Shown here in pieces: positions 35,690-48,890 of a DNA stretch of 64,000 nucleotides. Made by a program: the position numbers and the translations under genes. Source of the stretch: Liolophura sinensis (Eukaryota; Mollusca; Polyplacophora; Chitonida; Chitonidae); contig NC_088300.1 in the NCBI RefSeq assembly GCF_032854445.1, positions 63,150,984 through 63,214,983 on the forward strand, written 5' to 3'. The notes under the pieces are model-generated. The model saw only the letters and a program-made list of their open reading frames with translations, was not told where the DNA came from and did not search any database. The first letter of the stretch is position 1. Each line of letters starts with the position of its first letter.

Positions 35690-37059
35690 GATAACAAGTC
35701 TTCGCTACAGCTAAATGTACATATTCACGCAATACACACATGAGAATATTTAAGCTTTATTTTGCAACTCACGATGAATCGTTTAAAAATTCCAAAAAAG
35801 GAATAATACTCAATCAGATCTTATTCAAGCTGTTATGGGTTTGTGCGTGATTCAAGATTCAACTGTAAACAACATCTTATCCAAATCTGTACATAACTGT
35901 TCCCGTACAGCTGCTGACAGACAGACAGACATATACACGCCCGCACAAACTTGATTGTTTGATTCATTGGATTGGTGTTTTACGCCGTACTCAAGATTCT
36001 TTCACTTATACGACGGCGAGGCCACGGAGGCCCCTCGCACTAACTTGAGCTCCCTGAGTAAAATAATTTTCTGCCAGTTTACCGACATACACGTAGATGC
36101 TAAAGTAAATGTTTGTATGGAAAAACCAATTTGTATTTCCTAAAGATACTGATATTCAATTCTGAGCCCGGACCGAAATACAAGTTGTGTTATATGATCA
36201 GCCTAAGCGTCTTCGGATATATTGCATCTTACATGACAGCGTTATTCACAATGCCAGGCAAATGGCCTCAGCTTTATTTATACCTTGGTGGATTATAGTT
36301 AATAAACGCTCAATGGAACAAGTTCATAACATACAGTATAACATCTACGCCATTTTTATCGTAATTGTTGTTTAGTTCCAGTTTTGGAGAATATATTCTG
36401 GAATAGCCTCATAACATATATTGTGCAGCTGTTACTTTATTACAACTTATTTCTTTCTTCTTAACATAAATCGCCAATAAGAGCGGTCAAGTAATGTGTC
36501 TGGTGTGTGTCGTAATAAATAATCTCCATCTACTTGATCGTCGGGCGAGAGGATATAAAACGAGATTTTCTCCACAACGAAATGACAAAAATAATCACAG
36601 TTGATGGTTTCCAAATTACCCAATATGTACATAATAGAAAACTCTCCATGGACAAACACGAAATTTGACAGAAAAGCTTGTCCTTGTAGAAGTGTCAGTA
36701 AACGCTGTCCTGGGATGTAACTGCAGGTTCAAAACTGAAGGCAAGTAAAGACACTACAGACGTTCTTCAGGTATAAATCAAGAGTGACTTTTACAAAGTT
36801 AAAAACTTTCATAAATCATAATGCATGGGCTTTTAACCTTGGCAGCTTCATTTCGCCACCCAAGTTTCTCAAAAAATAATTTTTTGAAAGCGGTAATTAA
36901 TCTCGTCAGGAAGTGCAAAAGCTCAGATAAAAAGATAAGGTGGATCGATACAAGCAACACGACCATCTATGAGTTTACCCAGATATAAAATGCGTAAATA
37001 AATCCCGGCAACACAATGATTTGTGAAGGTAAACGGATATCGGCAACACGATCATCTGT

Positions 37060-37610
37060 AAACATAAACAGATGTCAGCAATACCACCATATGTGAGGCA
37101 TGAAAGAAGTCTAGGACACGGTTATCTGGGAGCTCACATACAGAAATTGTGTCTTCACTGCAGCGGATGTCAGTAACACCATGACTTACAACGGGACGCG
37201 TACCAGTAACATCGTATTCTGGAGCTGATGTCAGTGACACTATGACTCGCACCGTGGGGGCGAATATTAGTAACAAACATAATTCATACCTGGGGCGAAT
37301 ATTTGTAACAATGTGATTCGTACTGGGGGAGGATATTAGTAACAAACATGATTCGTACGTGGGGCGGATATTATTAACAAACATTTTTAGTATCTGGGGC
37401 AGATGTTATTATCACCCTTCATTAGTTCGCTATGGCGGATATCAGTAGGATCCATGATTCGTACCTGGGTTGGATATCAATAACATTCGTGAGTCGTACC
37501 CGGGGTGGATATCAGTAACACCCAAGATTCGTGCGCCATGCTGGTGGTTAGAAACATCATGGCTCCCACGATATGCGGAATATCGGTAACACCACGGCTC
37601 GTACGCTCGA
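37060..37610. repeat. 35-bp minisatellite (unit 2)
   Basis: Same monomers and order as 29,370-29,960, with small indels such as an added G in 'gtgggggcgaat'. Confidence 0.85.
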
Positions 37611-38372
37611 TTTAGAAAATGCAATAGGATTAGATCTCAAGTCATTTCTCGAAAGGAAATGTATAGTCAGGTCAAGACGCAAACAACACTAATTTCTTAC
37701 TTTTCAGCTCAATCAGCAATAAATTCTACAAATTAAGCTTCCAACACTTTTATTTCTATCCACGTAATCCATTCAAGATTGTTACGAAAAACGCAAATTA
37801 TTTCGCGGGTCTCTCATCAACCTGCCGTTAATTTGCGTGACTTTGTTTCCTTTATACTCAGTACCAGCAAATGCAATTATTGACGGAACGCTAAAAAGTA
37901 TAGATGCTGCAACGCGATCTTCAAAAATATAAAGAATGTAAATTGTCTGAAGTATAGGTAATCCAGTGATCTCTCATTACCGGTTTCTCCCTTGATTAAA
38001 TAAAGAAATGCAACCAGATTTTAAAAACAGCTAGTCAGTATTACAACATGAGCAAGTCTAAAAGAGAAAGGTCGACCAGCCTGGAGTATGTGTGAGACAA
38101 TACTCCATCAGGCTGTGCTCCATCAGGATGCTACTAATAAAGTATCGACAGTAACCTGTACGGTTTAATTGAAATATTATTGGCAATTATCGAGACTGAT
38201 TTAGTAATGCAGCACACACGGTTATCAAGACTGATTTACTAATACAGCACCGACGGTTATAAAGAATGTCTAACTGATGTATTATGGGTAGCTACTAATA
38301 CTGTTTTACTATGGCAGCACAGATAGGGTGTTATAAAATTCTCGCCTTCAACTGTTGGATAACACGACCCCA

Positions 38373-38860
38373 TTCCCCTTCTTACAATCAAAGACTTTCA
38401 GCAGAAGATGTAATGGACAGGTGCTCATATCCTACACGCTACAGTTATCCTGGTGTTGACTTGACACCCGCGAGCATGTCTGGACAACGTAATGTGTCAG
38501 TGATCAAACTGGGATGAGCGGTGTAAAGACAATGTTGAGGAATGGACATTACCCGATCATATATCATGTCAGCAAGGAAGCCAGCATTAGACAGCTTTAC
38601 AGCACATCTAATAGCTGTTAGTCGATCAAGACTGAACGCTCAGTTCATCGTAGTCTTCTGCAGAGTACAGTGCTTAGAAAGTGTTAGTGTTAGCAGGATG
38701 GGGATATACACACTCAGACTGTGTATAAACAATCAACTGTTCTTTCCACCTATCAAGATACATGAATACTACTTGATTGTCAGGCGACAGTCGATGAAGG
38801 TTTTGTTCATAAAACCCGGTTACATTGATGGTAATGCTGAATATGTTCGTCGTCATTTTT
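38373..38860 (-). repeat. inverted arm J2
   Basis: Close copy of J1. The overlapping 153-codon ORF (38,542-39,003) is intact only because the two copies are so recent. Confidence 0.8.
38626..38657 (-). pseudogene. tyrosine-motif terminal exon (J2)
   Basis: Minus strand: acceptor ending 'ctctgcag', then E-D-Y-D-E-L-S-V-Q-S-stop. Confidence 0.4.
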
Positions 38861-39003
38861 TGGGACGTGCATTGTTAAGAGTTCAGCATACAAAAATTCT
38901 TGTACATTACCGCCCACATGGTAAAATATCAACTGTGGTATTTAATCTTGCTTTATGTTTGCAAGGATTTGAGAATCTTATTACTTTCACAAGGCTGTTT
39001 TAA

Positions 39004-41865
39004 GACAATAGCTCAGCCGTAATACCATCCCTATTGAACAGAACTGAGCTTTAAGATAGAGATGCACTCTTGGAGTAACCTGGAACTCTATTGTTACCAT
39101 GTAGTCCTTTCAATGCAGAAAACAAATGAAAACAAAAGTATAAACTCTTTCAATTTTTTTAGTATTTCTAACTTACTATAACCTTGTTGTACCTCATTGA
39201 TAAAATCACAACACAGTTAAGTAAGGCATAGCCCTATCATGTTTATTATTCCTTAACAACAAAGTAATATGAAATTAAAAATACTTTCACTATGAAAGGA
39301 GCACAAGACCTTCTGCGTCTTTCCTCGTTGATTACAGCACTGCTATGAGAAAAAGCCAATTTCAGATCATTAATTGTAATGACTGGGACTTGTAATTAAG
39401 ACTGAGAGCAGATTGTGGTAGACCCGAAACTGGAAACATGGCTAATCGATTGGAATTATTCACCTCATCAGTGGTATACCAAAAAATCAAGGACCAACTT
39501 GTTACTTATGAACGATGACAAATTTTATTACTTTGTAAACTATTGCCCCGAATATTTTCATCTTGATTGCATGTGGAAAGTCTTCTAATCAAGCAGCTCT
39601 GTTGCATGTCACCTTGACAATTCAGGCATATGCTGAACATTGCCTAAATTTCCAAAATATTAAACACAAAAATCCATATCCACTTGCTTGTGTTTTATTA
39701 TATCAAGTTATTTACCAAAGCTTTGTTAACGGATGTCATTTGTCAACGTTAACTGTTCGTGTATGACATGCACTAGTGTCACACCTCAACTGGATCGATC
39801 CATGTAAGAACAGATGTACTGTTACTTTTTCAGATAACGTCACCACTGTCCTTCTTCGTCATTTCCTTTGCACTTGTTTTTGCTTGTAATATAGTTTTAT
39901 CAGGATAAATCTCACGCTCAAAACACATATAACATCGAGCGTCTTTCGTAGGCTGACGTAATCCTTGCTATCTCTGAAATCACTGACACTTGAGCCTGTG
40001 TGCCTGAAAAAAAAAGAAACCAACAGGCTGTAAATGTTAACTAGAAAGCATTTTCTGGACTAAAGACTGAATTTTAAGCCTGTAATGTTGTCATAACATT
40101 GTGTGTGCGTGCGGTTTTGAAAAGAATAAGAATTCAAGTTTTGGAATAAGTCAGTTAATGCCTGCATTTCTACTGATCTCAGGTTTGTGGAGAGTAAAGG
40201 TCAGGCGTAATTGGAAATCTCTGTCCAAAAAGAGGAATAGATTAGGCGTTTTTCTTGTTCTGACGTAATGCTTGCTTTACAGGAAATCTCTGACACTCAA
40301 GTTCAATGTGAGAAAGCACGACACACCAGAAGACGGGAAAAAAAAACGTTTTCTGAACCATTAGATTTATTGAATTTTAGATTTATTGGGCATGTGATAT
40401 TTACTATGACAATTTCTCGATGTTCTCACCCATATTCAATGGTTAAAACAACAGGTGGGTAAAGTCTTAAGACGCTAACGAGATGAAGCTTTTGAAATGT
40501 TTTTATCAGATAATGCAGAAGGTCTACTGTTGGTAAAATGCTCACAAATTAAAACTATGTATTAAAGTCATTTATAATCTACAGTTACACAGTACGTGGG
40601 TTATGTTGACCGAAGTAGAAACACAGAGTAAAATCTTGAGCTCAGTCCTAAAGATACGGTAATTGCAAACGATATCGCTTCCTGTCACGAATAATGGCCA
40701 TGGTGTATAGACTATGCCTCCAGATCGCTAGCAAAAACAACCTCCCTTACAAATGTCGAGTTCCGATACTTGAGGTAATTTTCAAAGCACATACACAATC
40801 TTGTAACAGATGTGTTCACAGGCGACAAAATCCAATACGCAATAGATTTTTGCACTTGTTTCCGTACTCCCTTGGTGTTTAATCTCAGGAATATTTCAGT
40901 TAAACAATGGTATAATTGAAGGTGTATCTGAACAAGACAGAGGCGGATTCGAATTCGCGATCTCACTGGACAAAGGCTAGTGATTTTCCATGATGATAAC
41001 CAAAGAACCTGTATGTACTAGATACTTTGAGACTGAAAGTTTATCCTCCCAAAACACAGTTGCACTTGTTGAATTTAGATGGAGACCGATGGACATTCTA
41101 TATTACATAGCTCGAGATTCAAAAAGTTTACAGGCTCTTCGGTTGTTCTTCACTGTTAGTAGACTCTTCTTACACCTGATAAATACTCGTGCTCTTAATA
41201 TGAATGGCGCAAACTTCCGATACGTTAACTATCTAGAAAATATTACTTGATGTAAACATAAATCAACCGTATACAGGGATTACACATACAGACTGACAAA
41301 GAATACAATTCATCGCCATATGCCTATACGTGAAGCAGAAAAAGTCCGTTGTAAACACGGCAAAACATGTGTCCTGGATAAGCAATTCAGTCATGGAAAT
41401 ATTTCTCAAAAATATTTATGAAACGGCGTCAAATCTGTGTACTGTTTCACTCAGATTTGAGTCTGCTTGGTCACCATTATTTCCGAAAATGCTTTTTGTC
41501 TACATTTGTGGACTATCAGTATCTTTTCTTTAGTCATATCAGTCCGGAGTATGTGCGATTTCTTGGAAAGCAAGTATTACGTCAGAGAAGGCAAAACAAA
41601 GAATTTCTCAAGTTGACGAACAGTTAGGGATGACAAATGACAATTTTTAACAAAGCTCTGGTAAATACGAGAATACACAGACACGCGAATGGATATTGAT
41701 TTGTTTGTTTAATATTTGCAAATTCCACGAGCTGTTACAAACTTCCAAATGTTTAGCACGAATTAAAATTGGCAACAAATATTATGTTCGTAAACGGCGA
41801 GTTGTAAAGAATCGTTTTGTTTTGTATCGTCGCCCTGTAACAATGAACATTTGCCTTGCACGAAA
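39004..41865. repeat. full-length K connector, unit 2 to unit 3
   Basis: About 2.9 kb. The part from 39,640 on is a near copy of 19,568-21,880. It carries the E1 exon and the open segment after 'atatttcag' (about 40,897). Confidence 0.85.
40283..40363 (+). pseudogene. exon E1 (K of unit 2), frameshifted
   Basis: The acceptor 'cttgctttacag' is kept. Phase 0 starts EISDTQVQCEKARHTRR, but a longer A-run (about 40,338-40,346) shifts the frame and removes the LNH-stop end. The alternative frame KSLTLKFNVRKHDTPEDG runs into the same LNH-stop. Confidence 0.35.
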
Positions 41866-42750
41866 AGATGAAGCAGCTCTTCTTTATTACCATCTGTTTC
41901 ATTTTTACCAGGTATTGTAACAAAGTCTTCATCAACCGTATCGTACATGTAATTAGATAGGTGTCAAAGTCAGTCTGTTGTTTTATATGCAGATTTTGTG
42001 CGTTTTCCGAGCATGGCGTCTGTATTAATAAAGTTAACAATCGACTGTATACTATAGAGAACGATCTGCTGAACCAGCCTCGCCACGGATCGCAAACAAC
42101 CCAGTGTTGTTTGACCCACAGGAGTGTCCGGTAAATGTACATGGTTCGTATCTTTACATACCACAAGAGGGGAGCGCCATATGTGATCACAAACTTGTGT
42201 CGTGCCGCCAGTAACTCGTGTTGTGTGTGTTGTACATTGATACATCGGCTATCTGCAGCTTCCGCCATGCTCTGCGTGCGTCTAACCCCATCCTGCTAAC
42301 ACTCACACTTTCTAATATTTACACTTTCCAGATAACTACGACGACGTGAACGTTAATCTTGATCGACTAACAGCTATTAGATGTGCTGTAAACGCTGGCT
42401 GGCTTGCTGACATGACATATGATCCGGTTATGCCCATTTTCAACATTGTTTTTACACTGCTCATCTCAGTTTGATCACTGACACATTACGGTACCCAGAC
42501 GTGCTCGTGGGTGTCAAGTCAACACCATTATACGTGCAGCCTGCAGAATTTGATCCTCTGTCTAAGACATCTTCTCCCAAAAGTATTAGCCTCAGAGAGA
42601 GGATGGGAAAAACACATCTGATGGCTGCAGAAAAACCTTGGGAGGTCGTGCCATTAGCACATCGCACTGTGGTATGGGTACAAATCGAGACATACGAGCT
42701 GACCACTTTGAATGTAATAGCACACTGATTGACAAAGCACTTAAATGCAT
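41866..42750 (+). repeat. forward arm A3
   Basis: Start of unit 3, same order of segments as A1. Confidence 0.85.
42332..42474 (+). pseudogene. tyrosine-motif exon with 1-bp deletion (A3)
   Basis: Starts N-Y-D-D-V-N-V like A1, but 'gttaatctt' replaces 'gttcaatctt'. The stop is therefore lost and the frame runs on for about 38 codons (NLDRLTAIRCAVNAGWLAD...) to a TGA at 42,472. The read-through part is 3' untranslated sequence in all other copies. Confidence 0.4.
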
Positions 42751-43411
42751 TAAGTTAAAAATCTACAGTGCACAAGTAAGGAAATGTCCAGCAAATGCTC
42801 AAGAGCTCATTTTCCATGGTGACCCATTTCTTCACGACATGTGACGAACGTTACGGTAGGCGTAAGCTAAAATGTCTTTGCGAGACGGGATCCATGGAGT
42901 AAATTTGACAGCATGCTTTGAAAATGGCATCAACTAGAACAGATGGAACAACAGACAACTGCCTCATAGGCAAATGACATGTCAACAAATCCCTATTTCA
43001 TTACATCGTTAATGACTTGGGTGCCAGCTTGTTTAAATGACCAAATTCCCTTTGCGCGACCAATTGTCTTCAAAAGGACGACAAGATAATTTAAGTATGG
43101 CGTTCACGAAATATTACCACCTAACGGTTTGATGTCGGGTTGAGCCAAGGAGATTATCGTGTTTTGTAATCAAAGGTATAAAAAGTACTTGTCACGTCTG
43201 ACAGCCTTCCTGAGCAAGTTTGATCATCAAGGTCACTCGAGTGCTTATCTATGGACTTGTTGATTAATTCTTTAACTGGTTGGTATTTATCGCTTTGCCC
43301 AAGAATGTTTCCGTTATATGACAGCGGACAGCTTTTTTTTTATTATGGGTGGCTTTGCTACTTTTAAAGTGTTTTGCATGAACAGTTACAATAAAACCCT
43401 ACCTGAGGTAA

Positions 43412-43519
43412 ATTGACAAGAATCTGTACTTCACCGTTTACATGTCACCATTTGCCAACTTTCACACCGTCGTCGATGCTCTGGTCTTACGCTCTATGCT
43501 GTCAATCTTTATTATATGA
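43412..43519 (+). pseudogene. membrane-segment remnant (unit 3)
   Basis: Same 35-residue frame ending SIFII-stop as in units 1 and 2. Confidence 0.33.
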
Positions 43520-43601
43520 GTGAAAGACATTCTCATTCTAACAAAACTTGTTAAATTGGTCTCCGTGAGTCAGATGTTATCTGCCAGACTCGGATATAAT
43601 A

Positions 43602-43607
43602 AATAAA
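43602..43607 (+). terminator. AATAAA polyadenylation signal (unit 3)
   Basis: Same context as in units 1 and 2. Confidence 0.42.
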
Positions 43608-43732
43608 GTTCGTTCTGGGCTTGAGAGAAAACCAGCGTCAAAAACACCATACAACACCGCGGTAATGGGCGACGTCTCACTGTGATTGTGCTTGATATGT
43701 TTACTTTATGAAGTAATTCTCCATGTTTTCAG

Positions 43733-43839
43733 GATCCAAGCAGCAGTCTGATCCGTGGATTTCTAATAATAGCCCTAAGCTTTGTGTGAGGGGTGATGGA
43801 CTGTTTACACCAGCATCATATTGGCTTTCTAAAGTTTGA
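43733..43839 (+). pseudogene. tail exon E4 (unit 3), full length
   Basis: Acceptor 'attctccatgttttcag', then SKQQSDPWISNNSPKLC, VRGDGLFTPASYWLSKV and TGA. The best preserved copy together with unit 1. Confidence 0.4.
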
Positions 43840-45287
43840 TTTCCTGCAGACCTCATTGTGCCGGGTTTCATATTTTTGCCCTCTTCAAAACTACACTCCT
43901 TAAGAGGCGATTTGTAAGGGCGGACCATAAATCAGCCAACAACACAATTCTCTCCTTTACGGGTTTAGTTTCTAAGATGCCGTTTGTGGTGTGTCAGCCA
44001 CTTCGCCATAAACTAGTCCTCTCCATGAAGCAGTTTCTTTCATATCAAACACTGCAATACCTCTCCGATTTCTGTCGAGTACAAACCAAACACGGAATCG
44101 GCTATCATTGCAACCAATAATTAGTCCTTGGCAATAAATCGATCTGTCAGATATCAATATAACCGTGTTTTAATGCTCATCGATTAAACATATTTAACGG
44201 GTCTCTTGGGGAGTGCTACTTAATAAAACGCTTCCCGAACCAAAATGGCGTCCTATCTCTTACCTGATTCCATCCTAGATCCCTTCAGTGAAGAAAGACA
44301 AATGCTTCTAAATGTGTTCGTTGTTTGATTTGTGGGGTTGTATTAAAAGCAAAGAAAACACTAACGTGAAGTAGACGTCAAATCAAAGACCATTGAAGGA
44401 CACTGTCCACAAAAATAATTCGCTTTATTTTTCACAGTTTTCCAAGTTACTAAAATACGTTGGAAACTCTACATTGAAGGGTGACCATAAATAGACGAGT
44501 TGAAGGTGAAATAAGTTTCGTGACACTAAACACACACAAACTGCCAGATGCCATCATTTAAAATGCATACTTACATGAGATGTCTAAATGAATGTGCCGA
44601 ATGAATTTTACGTTTTATAACTAACCGATTGTGAAGGATTGGAGTGTTGAGTGATAAGTACATGTCCAAATAGAATCCTAGTCTGATATAATGCTTTGTC
44701 GTCATGTCAACGTTTTCTTTTTTTCGGATTGATTTTTATTCACCCAGTACTATCCCAACTACATTAGTTTAGTTCATTTGAATTAGACTATTGCCATTAA
44801 TAAATCAAGAGGCTTTTAAGTATGGGTGTTACCACAAATGATTGAACACGTGTTCTAGGGTGTAATAATTGTTGGTATTGATTCCTCTTTTAGGGGTCCC
44901 GTGTCACTGTTGACAATCTTTAAAGACACGTGATTTATGCAAGAGGTGTATAATGGTAACATTATAAATAAAAGTCGGCATTCATGAAAATGGAGTTTGA
45001 TGAATCCTGGACATAATGCACAAATTGATCTTTTTGTTCAGACTTGATCAGACTCCCTCAGCACATATATATCTATTAGGTACAAACTGTTCGGTCGTTT
45101 TCCTCAAGCTCATCTCAGTTTACTCTACGCATAAACTCTGTCGTAAGTGAAACGTTTCGTGAATGCGTTGCAAAATCGCAATCAAGTTAATAAATAAATT
45201 TATCTCAGGTCAACCAATGTCCCGAACTTATTTGACGATATCCACAGACTCTGTAGACTTAAATTGGACGCTTTAACATTCACGGAC

Positions 45288-45509
45288 GTTAACATCACTG
45301 TATTGTTCCGTATGATTTGACATAAGGTCATCGTGTACTGGATAACGAGATGGCATGAGGAAATAACATCACTGTATTGTTCCGTATGATTTGACATAAG
45401 GTCATCGTGTACTGAATAACCAGATGGCATGAGTAGATAACATCACTGTATTGTTCCGTATGATTTGACATAAGGTCATCGTGTACTGATTGACCAGATG
45501 GCATGAGGA
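45288..45509. repeat. 74-bp minisatellite, 3 copies (unit 3)
   Basis: Exactly 222 bp = 3 x 74. Same monomer as in units 1 and 2, flanked by the same sequences. Confidence 0.95.
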
Positions 45510-46879
45510 GATAACAAGTCTTCGCTACAGCTAAATGTACATATTCACGCAATACACACATGGGAATATTTAAGCTTTATTTTGCAACTCACGATGAATC
45601 GTTTAAAAATTCCAAAAAAGGAATAATACTCAATCAGATCTTATTCAAGCTGTTATGGGTTTGTGCGTGATTCAAGATTCAACTGTAAACAACATCTTAT
45701 CCAAATCTGTACATAACTTTTCCCGTACAGCTGCTAACAGACAGACAGACATATACACGCCCGCACAAACTTGATTGTTTGATGCATTGGATTGGTGTTT
45801 TACGCCGTACTCAAGATTCTTTCACTTATACGACGGCGAGGCCACGGAGGCCCCTCGCACTAACTTGAGCTCCCTGAGTAAAATAATTTTCTGCCAGTTT
45901 ACCGACATACACGTAGATGCTAAACCAAATGTTTGTATGGAAAAACCAATTTGTATTTCCTAAAGATATTGATATTCAATTCTGAGCCCGGACCGAAATA
46001 CAAGTTGTGTTATATGATCAGCCTAAGCGTCTTCGGATATATTGCATCTTACATGACAGCGTTATTCACAATGCCAAGCAAATGGCCTCAGCCTTATTTA
46101 TACCTTGGTGGATTATAGTTAATAAACGCTCAATGGAACAAGTTCATAACATACAGTATAACATCTACGCCATTTTTATCGTAATTGTTGTTTAGTTCGA
46201 CGACCAATTTTGGAGAATATATTCTGGAATAGCCTCATAACATATATTGTGCAGCTGTTACTTTATTACAACTTATTTCTTTCTTCTTAACATAAAATCG
46301 CCAATAAGAGCGGTCAGTAATGTGTCTGGTGTGTGTCGTAATAAATAATCTGCATCTACTTGATCGTCGGGCGAGAGGATATAAAACGAGATTTTCTCCA
46401 CAACGAAATGACAAAAATAATCACAGATGATGGTTTCCAAATTACCCAATATGTACATAATAGAAAACTCTCCATGGACAAACACGAAATTTGACAGAAA
46501 AGCTTGTCCTTGTAGAAGTGTCAGTAAACGATGTCCTGGGATGTAACTGCAGGTTCAAAACTGATGCAAGTAAAGACACTACAGACGTTCTTCAGGTATA
46601 AATCAAGAGTGACTTTTACAAAGTTAAAAACTTTCATAAATCATAATGCATGGGCTTTTAACCTTGGCAGCTTCATTTCGCCACCCAAGTTTCTCAAAAA
46701 ATAATTTTTTGAAAGCGGTAATTAATCTCGTCAGGAAGTGCAAAAGCTCAGATAAAAAGATAAGGTGGATCGATACAAGCAACACGACCATCTATGAGTT
46801 TACCCAGATATAAAATGCGTAAATAAATCCCGGCAACACAATGATTTGTGAAGGTAAATGGATATCGGCAACACGATCA

Positions 46880-47500
46880 TCTGTAAACATAAACAGATGT
46901 CAGCAATACCACCATATGTGAGCCTTGAAAGAAGTCTAGGACACGGTTTTCTGGGAGCTCACATACAGAAATTGTGTCTTCACTGCAGCGGATGTCAGTA
47001 ACACCATGACTTACACCGGGAGGCGTATCAGTAACATCGTATTCTGGAGCTGATGTCAGTGACACTATGACTCGCACCGTGGGGCGAATATTAGTAACAA
47101 ACATAATTCATACCTGGGGCGAATATTTGTAACAACGTGATTCGTACTTGGGGCGGATATTAGTAACAAACATGATTCATACCTGGGGCGGATATTAGTA
47201 ACAAACATGATTCATACCTGGGGCGGATATTAGTAACAAACATGATTCATACCTGGGGCGGATATTATTAACAAACATTTTTAATACCTGGGGCAGATGT
47301 TATTATCACCCTTCGTTAGCTCGCTATGGCGGATATCAGTAGGATCCATGATTCGTACCTGGGTTGGATATCAATAACATCCATGACTCGTACCCGGGGT
47401 GGATATCAGTAACGCCCAATATTCGTGCGCCATGCTGGTGGCTAGAAACATCATGGTTAGCACGATATGCGGAATATCGGTAACACCACGGCTCGTACGC
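46880..47500. repeat. 35-bp minisatellite (unit 3)
   Basis: Contains the cleanest run: three consecutive 35-bp monomers around 47,150-47,260 ('gatattagtaacaaacatga' followed by 'ttcatacctggggcg'). Confidence 0.9.
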
Positions 47501-48269
47501 TCGATTTAGAAAATACAATAGGATTAGATCTCAAGTCATTTCTCGAAAGGAAATGTATAGTCAGGTCAAGACGCAAACAACACTAATTTCTTACCTTTCA
47601 GCTCAATCAGCAATAAATTCTACAAATTAAGCTTCCAACACTTTTATTTCTATCCACGTAATCCATTCAAGATTGTTCCGAAAAACGCAAATCATTTCTC
47701 GAGTCTCTCATCAAAATGCCGTTAATTTGCGTGACTTTGTTTGTTTCCTTTATACTCAGTACCAGCAAATCCAATTATTGACGGAACGCTAAAAAGTATA
47801 GATGCTGCAACGCGATCTTCAAAAATATAAAGAATGTAAATTGTCTGAAGTATAGGTAATCCAGGGATTTCTCATTACCGGTTTTTCCCTTGATTAAATA
47901 AAGAAATGCAACCAGATTTTAAAAACAGCTAGTCAGTATTACAACATGAGCAAGTCTAAAAGAGAAAGGTCGACCAGCCTGGAGTATGTGTGAGACAATA
48001 CTCCATCAGGCTGTTCTCCATCAGGATGCTACTAATAAAGTATCGACAGTAACCTGTACGGTTTTATTGAAATATTACTGGCAATTATCAAGACTGATTT
48101 AGTAATGCAGCACACACGGTTATCAGAACTGATTTACTAATGCAGCACCGACGGTTATAAAGAATGTCTAACTGATGTATTATGGGTAGCTACTAATACT
48201 GTTTTACTATGGCAGCACAGATAGGGTGTTATAAAATTCTCGCCTTCAACTGTTGGATAACACGACCCC

Positions 48270-48750
48270 ATTCCCCTTCTTACAATCAAAGACTTTCAGC
48301 AGAAGATGTCATGGACAGGTGCTCATATCCTACACGCTACATTTATCCTGGTGTTGACTTGACACCCGCGAGCATGTCTGGACAACGTAATGTGTCAGTG
48401 ACCAAACTGGGATGAGCGGTGTAAAGACAATGTTGAGGAATGGACATTACCCGATCATATATCATGTCAGCAAGGAAGCCAGCATTAGACAGCTTTACAG
48501 CACATCTAATAGCTGTTAGTCGATCAAGATTGAACGCTCAGTTCATCGTAGTCTTCTGCAGAGTACAGTGCTTAGAAAGTGTTAGTGTTAGCAGGATGGG
48601 GATATACACACACAGACTGTGTATCAACTGTTCTTTCCACCTATCAAAATACATGAATACTACTTGATTGTCAGGCGACAGTCGATGAAGGCTTTGTTCA
48701 TAAAACCCGGTTGCATTGATGGTAATGCTGAATATGTTCGTCGTCATTTT
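48270..48750 (-). repeat. inverted arm J3
   Basis: Close copy of J1 and J2. A deletion ('tgtgtatcaactg') breaks the overlapping plus-strand ORF after 75 codons. Confidence 0.8.
48524..48555 (-). pseudogene. tyrosine-motif terminal exon (J3)
   Basis: Minus strand: 'ctctgcag', then E-D-Y-D-E-L-S-V-Q-S-stop, as in J2. Confidence 0.4.
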
Positions 48751-48890
48751 TGGGACATGCATTGTTAAGAGTTCAGCATACAAAAATTCTTGTACATTAC
48801 CGCCCACATGGTAAAATATCAACTGTGGTATTTAATGTTGCTTTATGTTTGCAAGGATTTGAGAATCTTATTACTTTCACAAGGCTGTTT

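Larger units (their letters stand above)
42880..44115 (+). repeat. B-block of unit 3
   Basis: Close copy of the unit 1 and unit 2 B-blocks. The TATAAAAAG-like motif is at about 43,178. Confidence 0.85.

Noticed and set aside
42332-42474. Read-through frame NLDRLTAIRCAVNAGWLAD, resembling part of a hyaluronan-binding Link domain
   Set aside because: The frame exists only because of a 1-bp deletion in arm A3. In all other copies the sequence follows a stop codon. The key Cys of a Link domain is not in place and no flanking domain parts are present.
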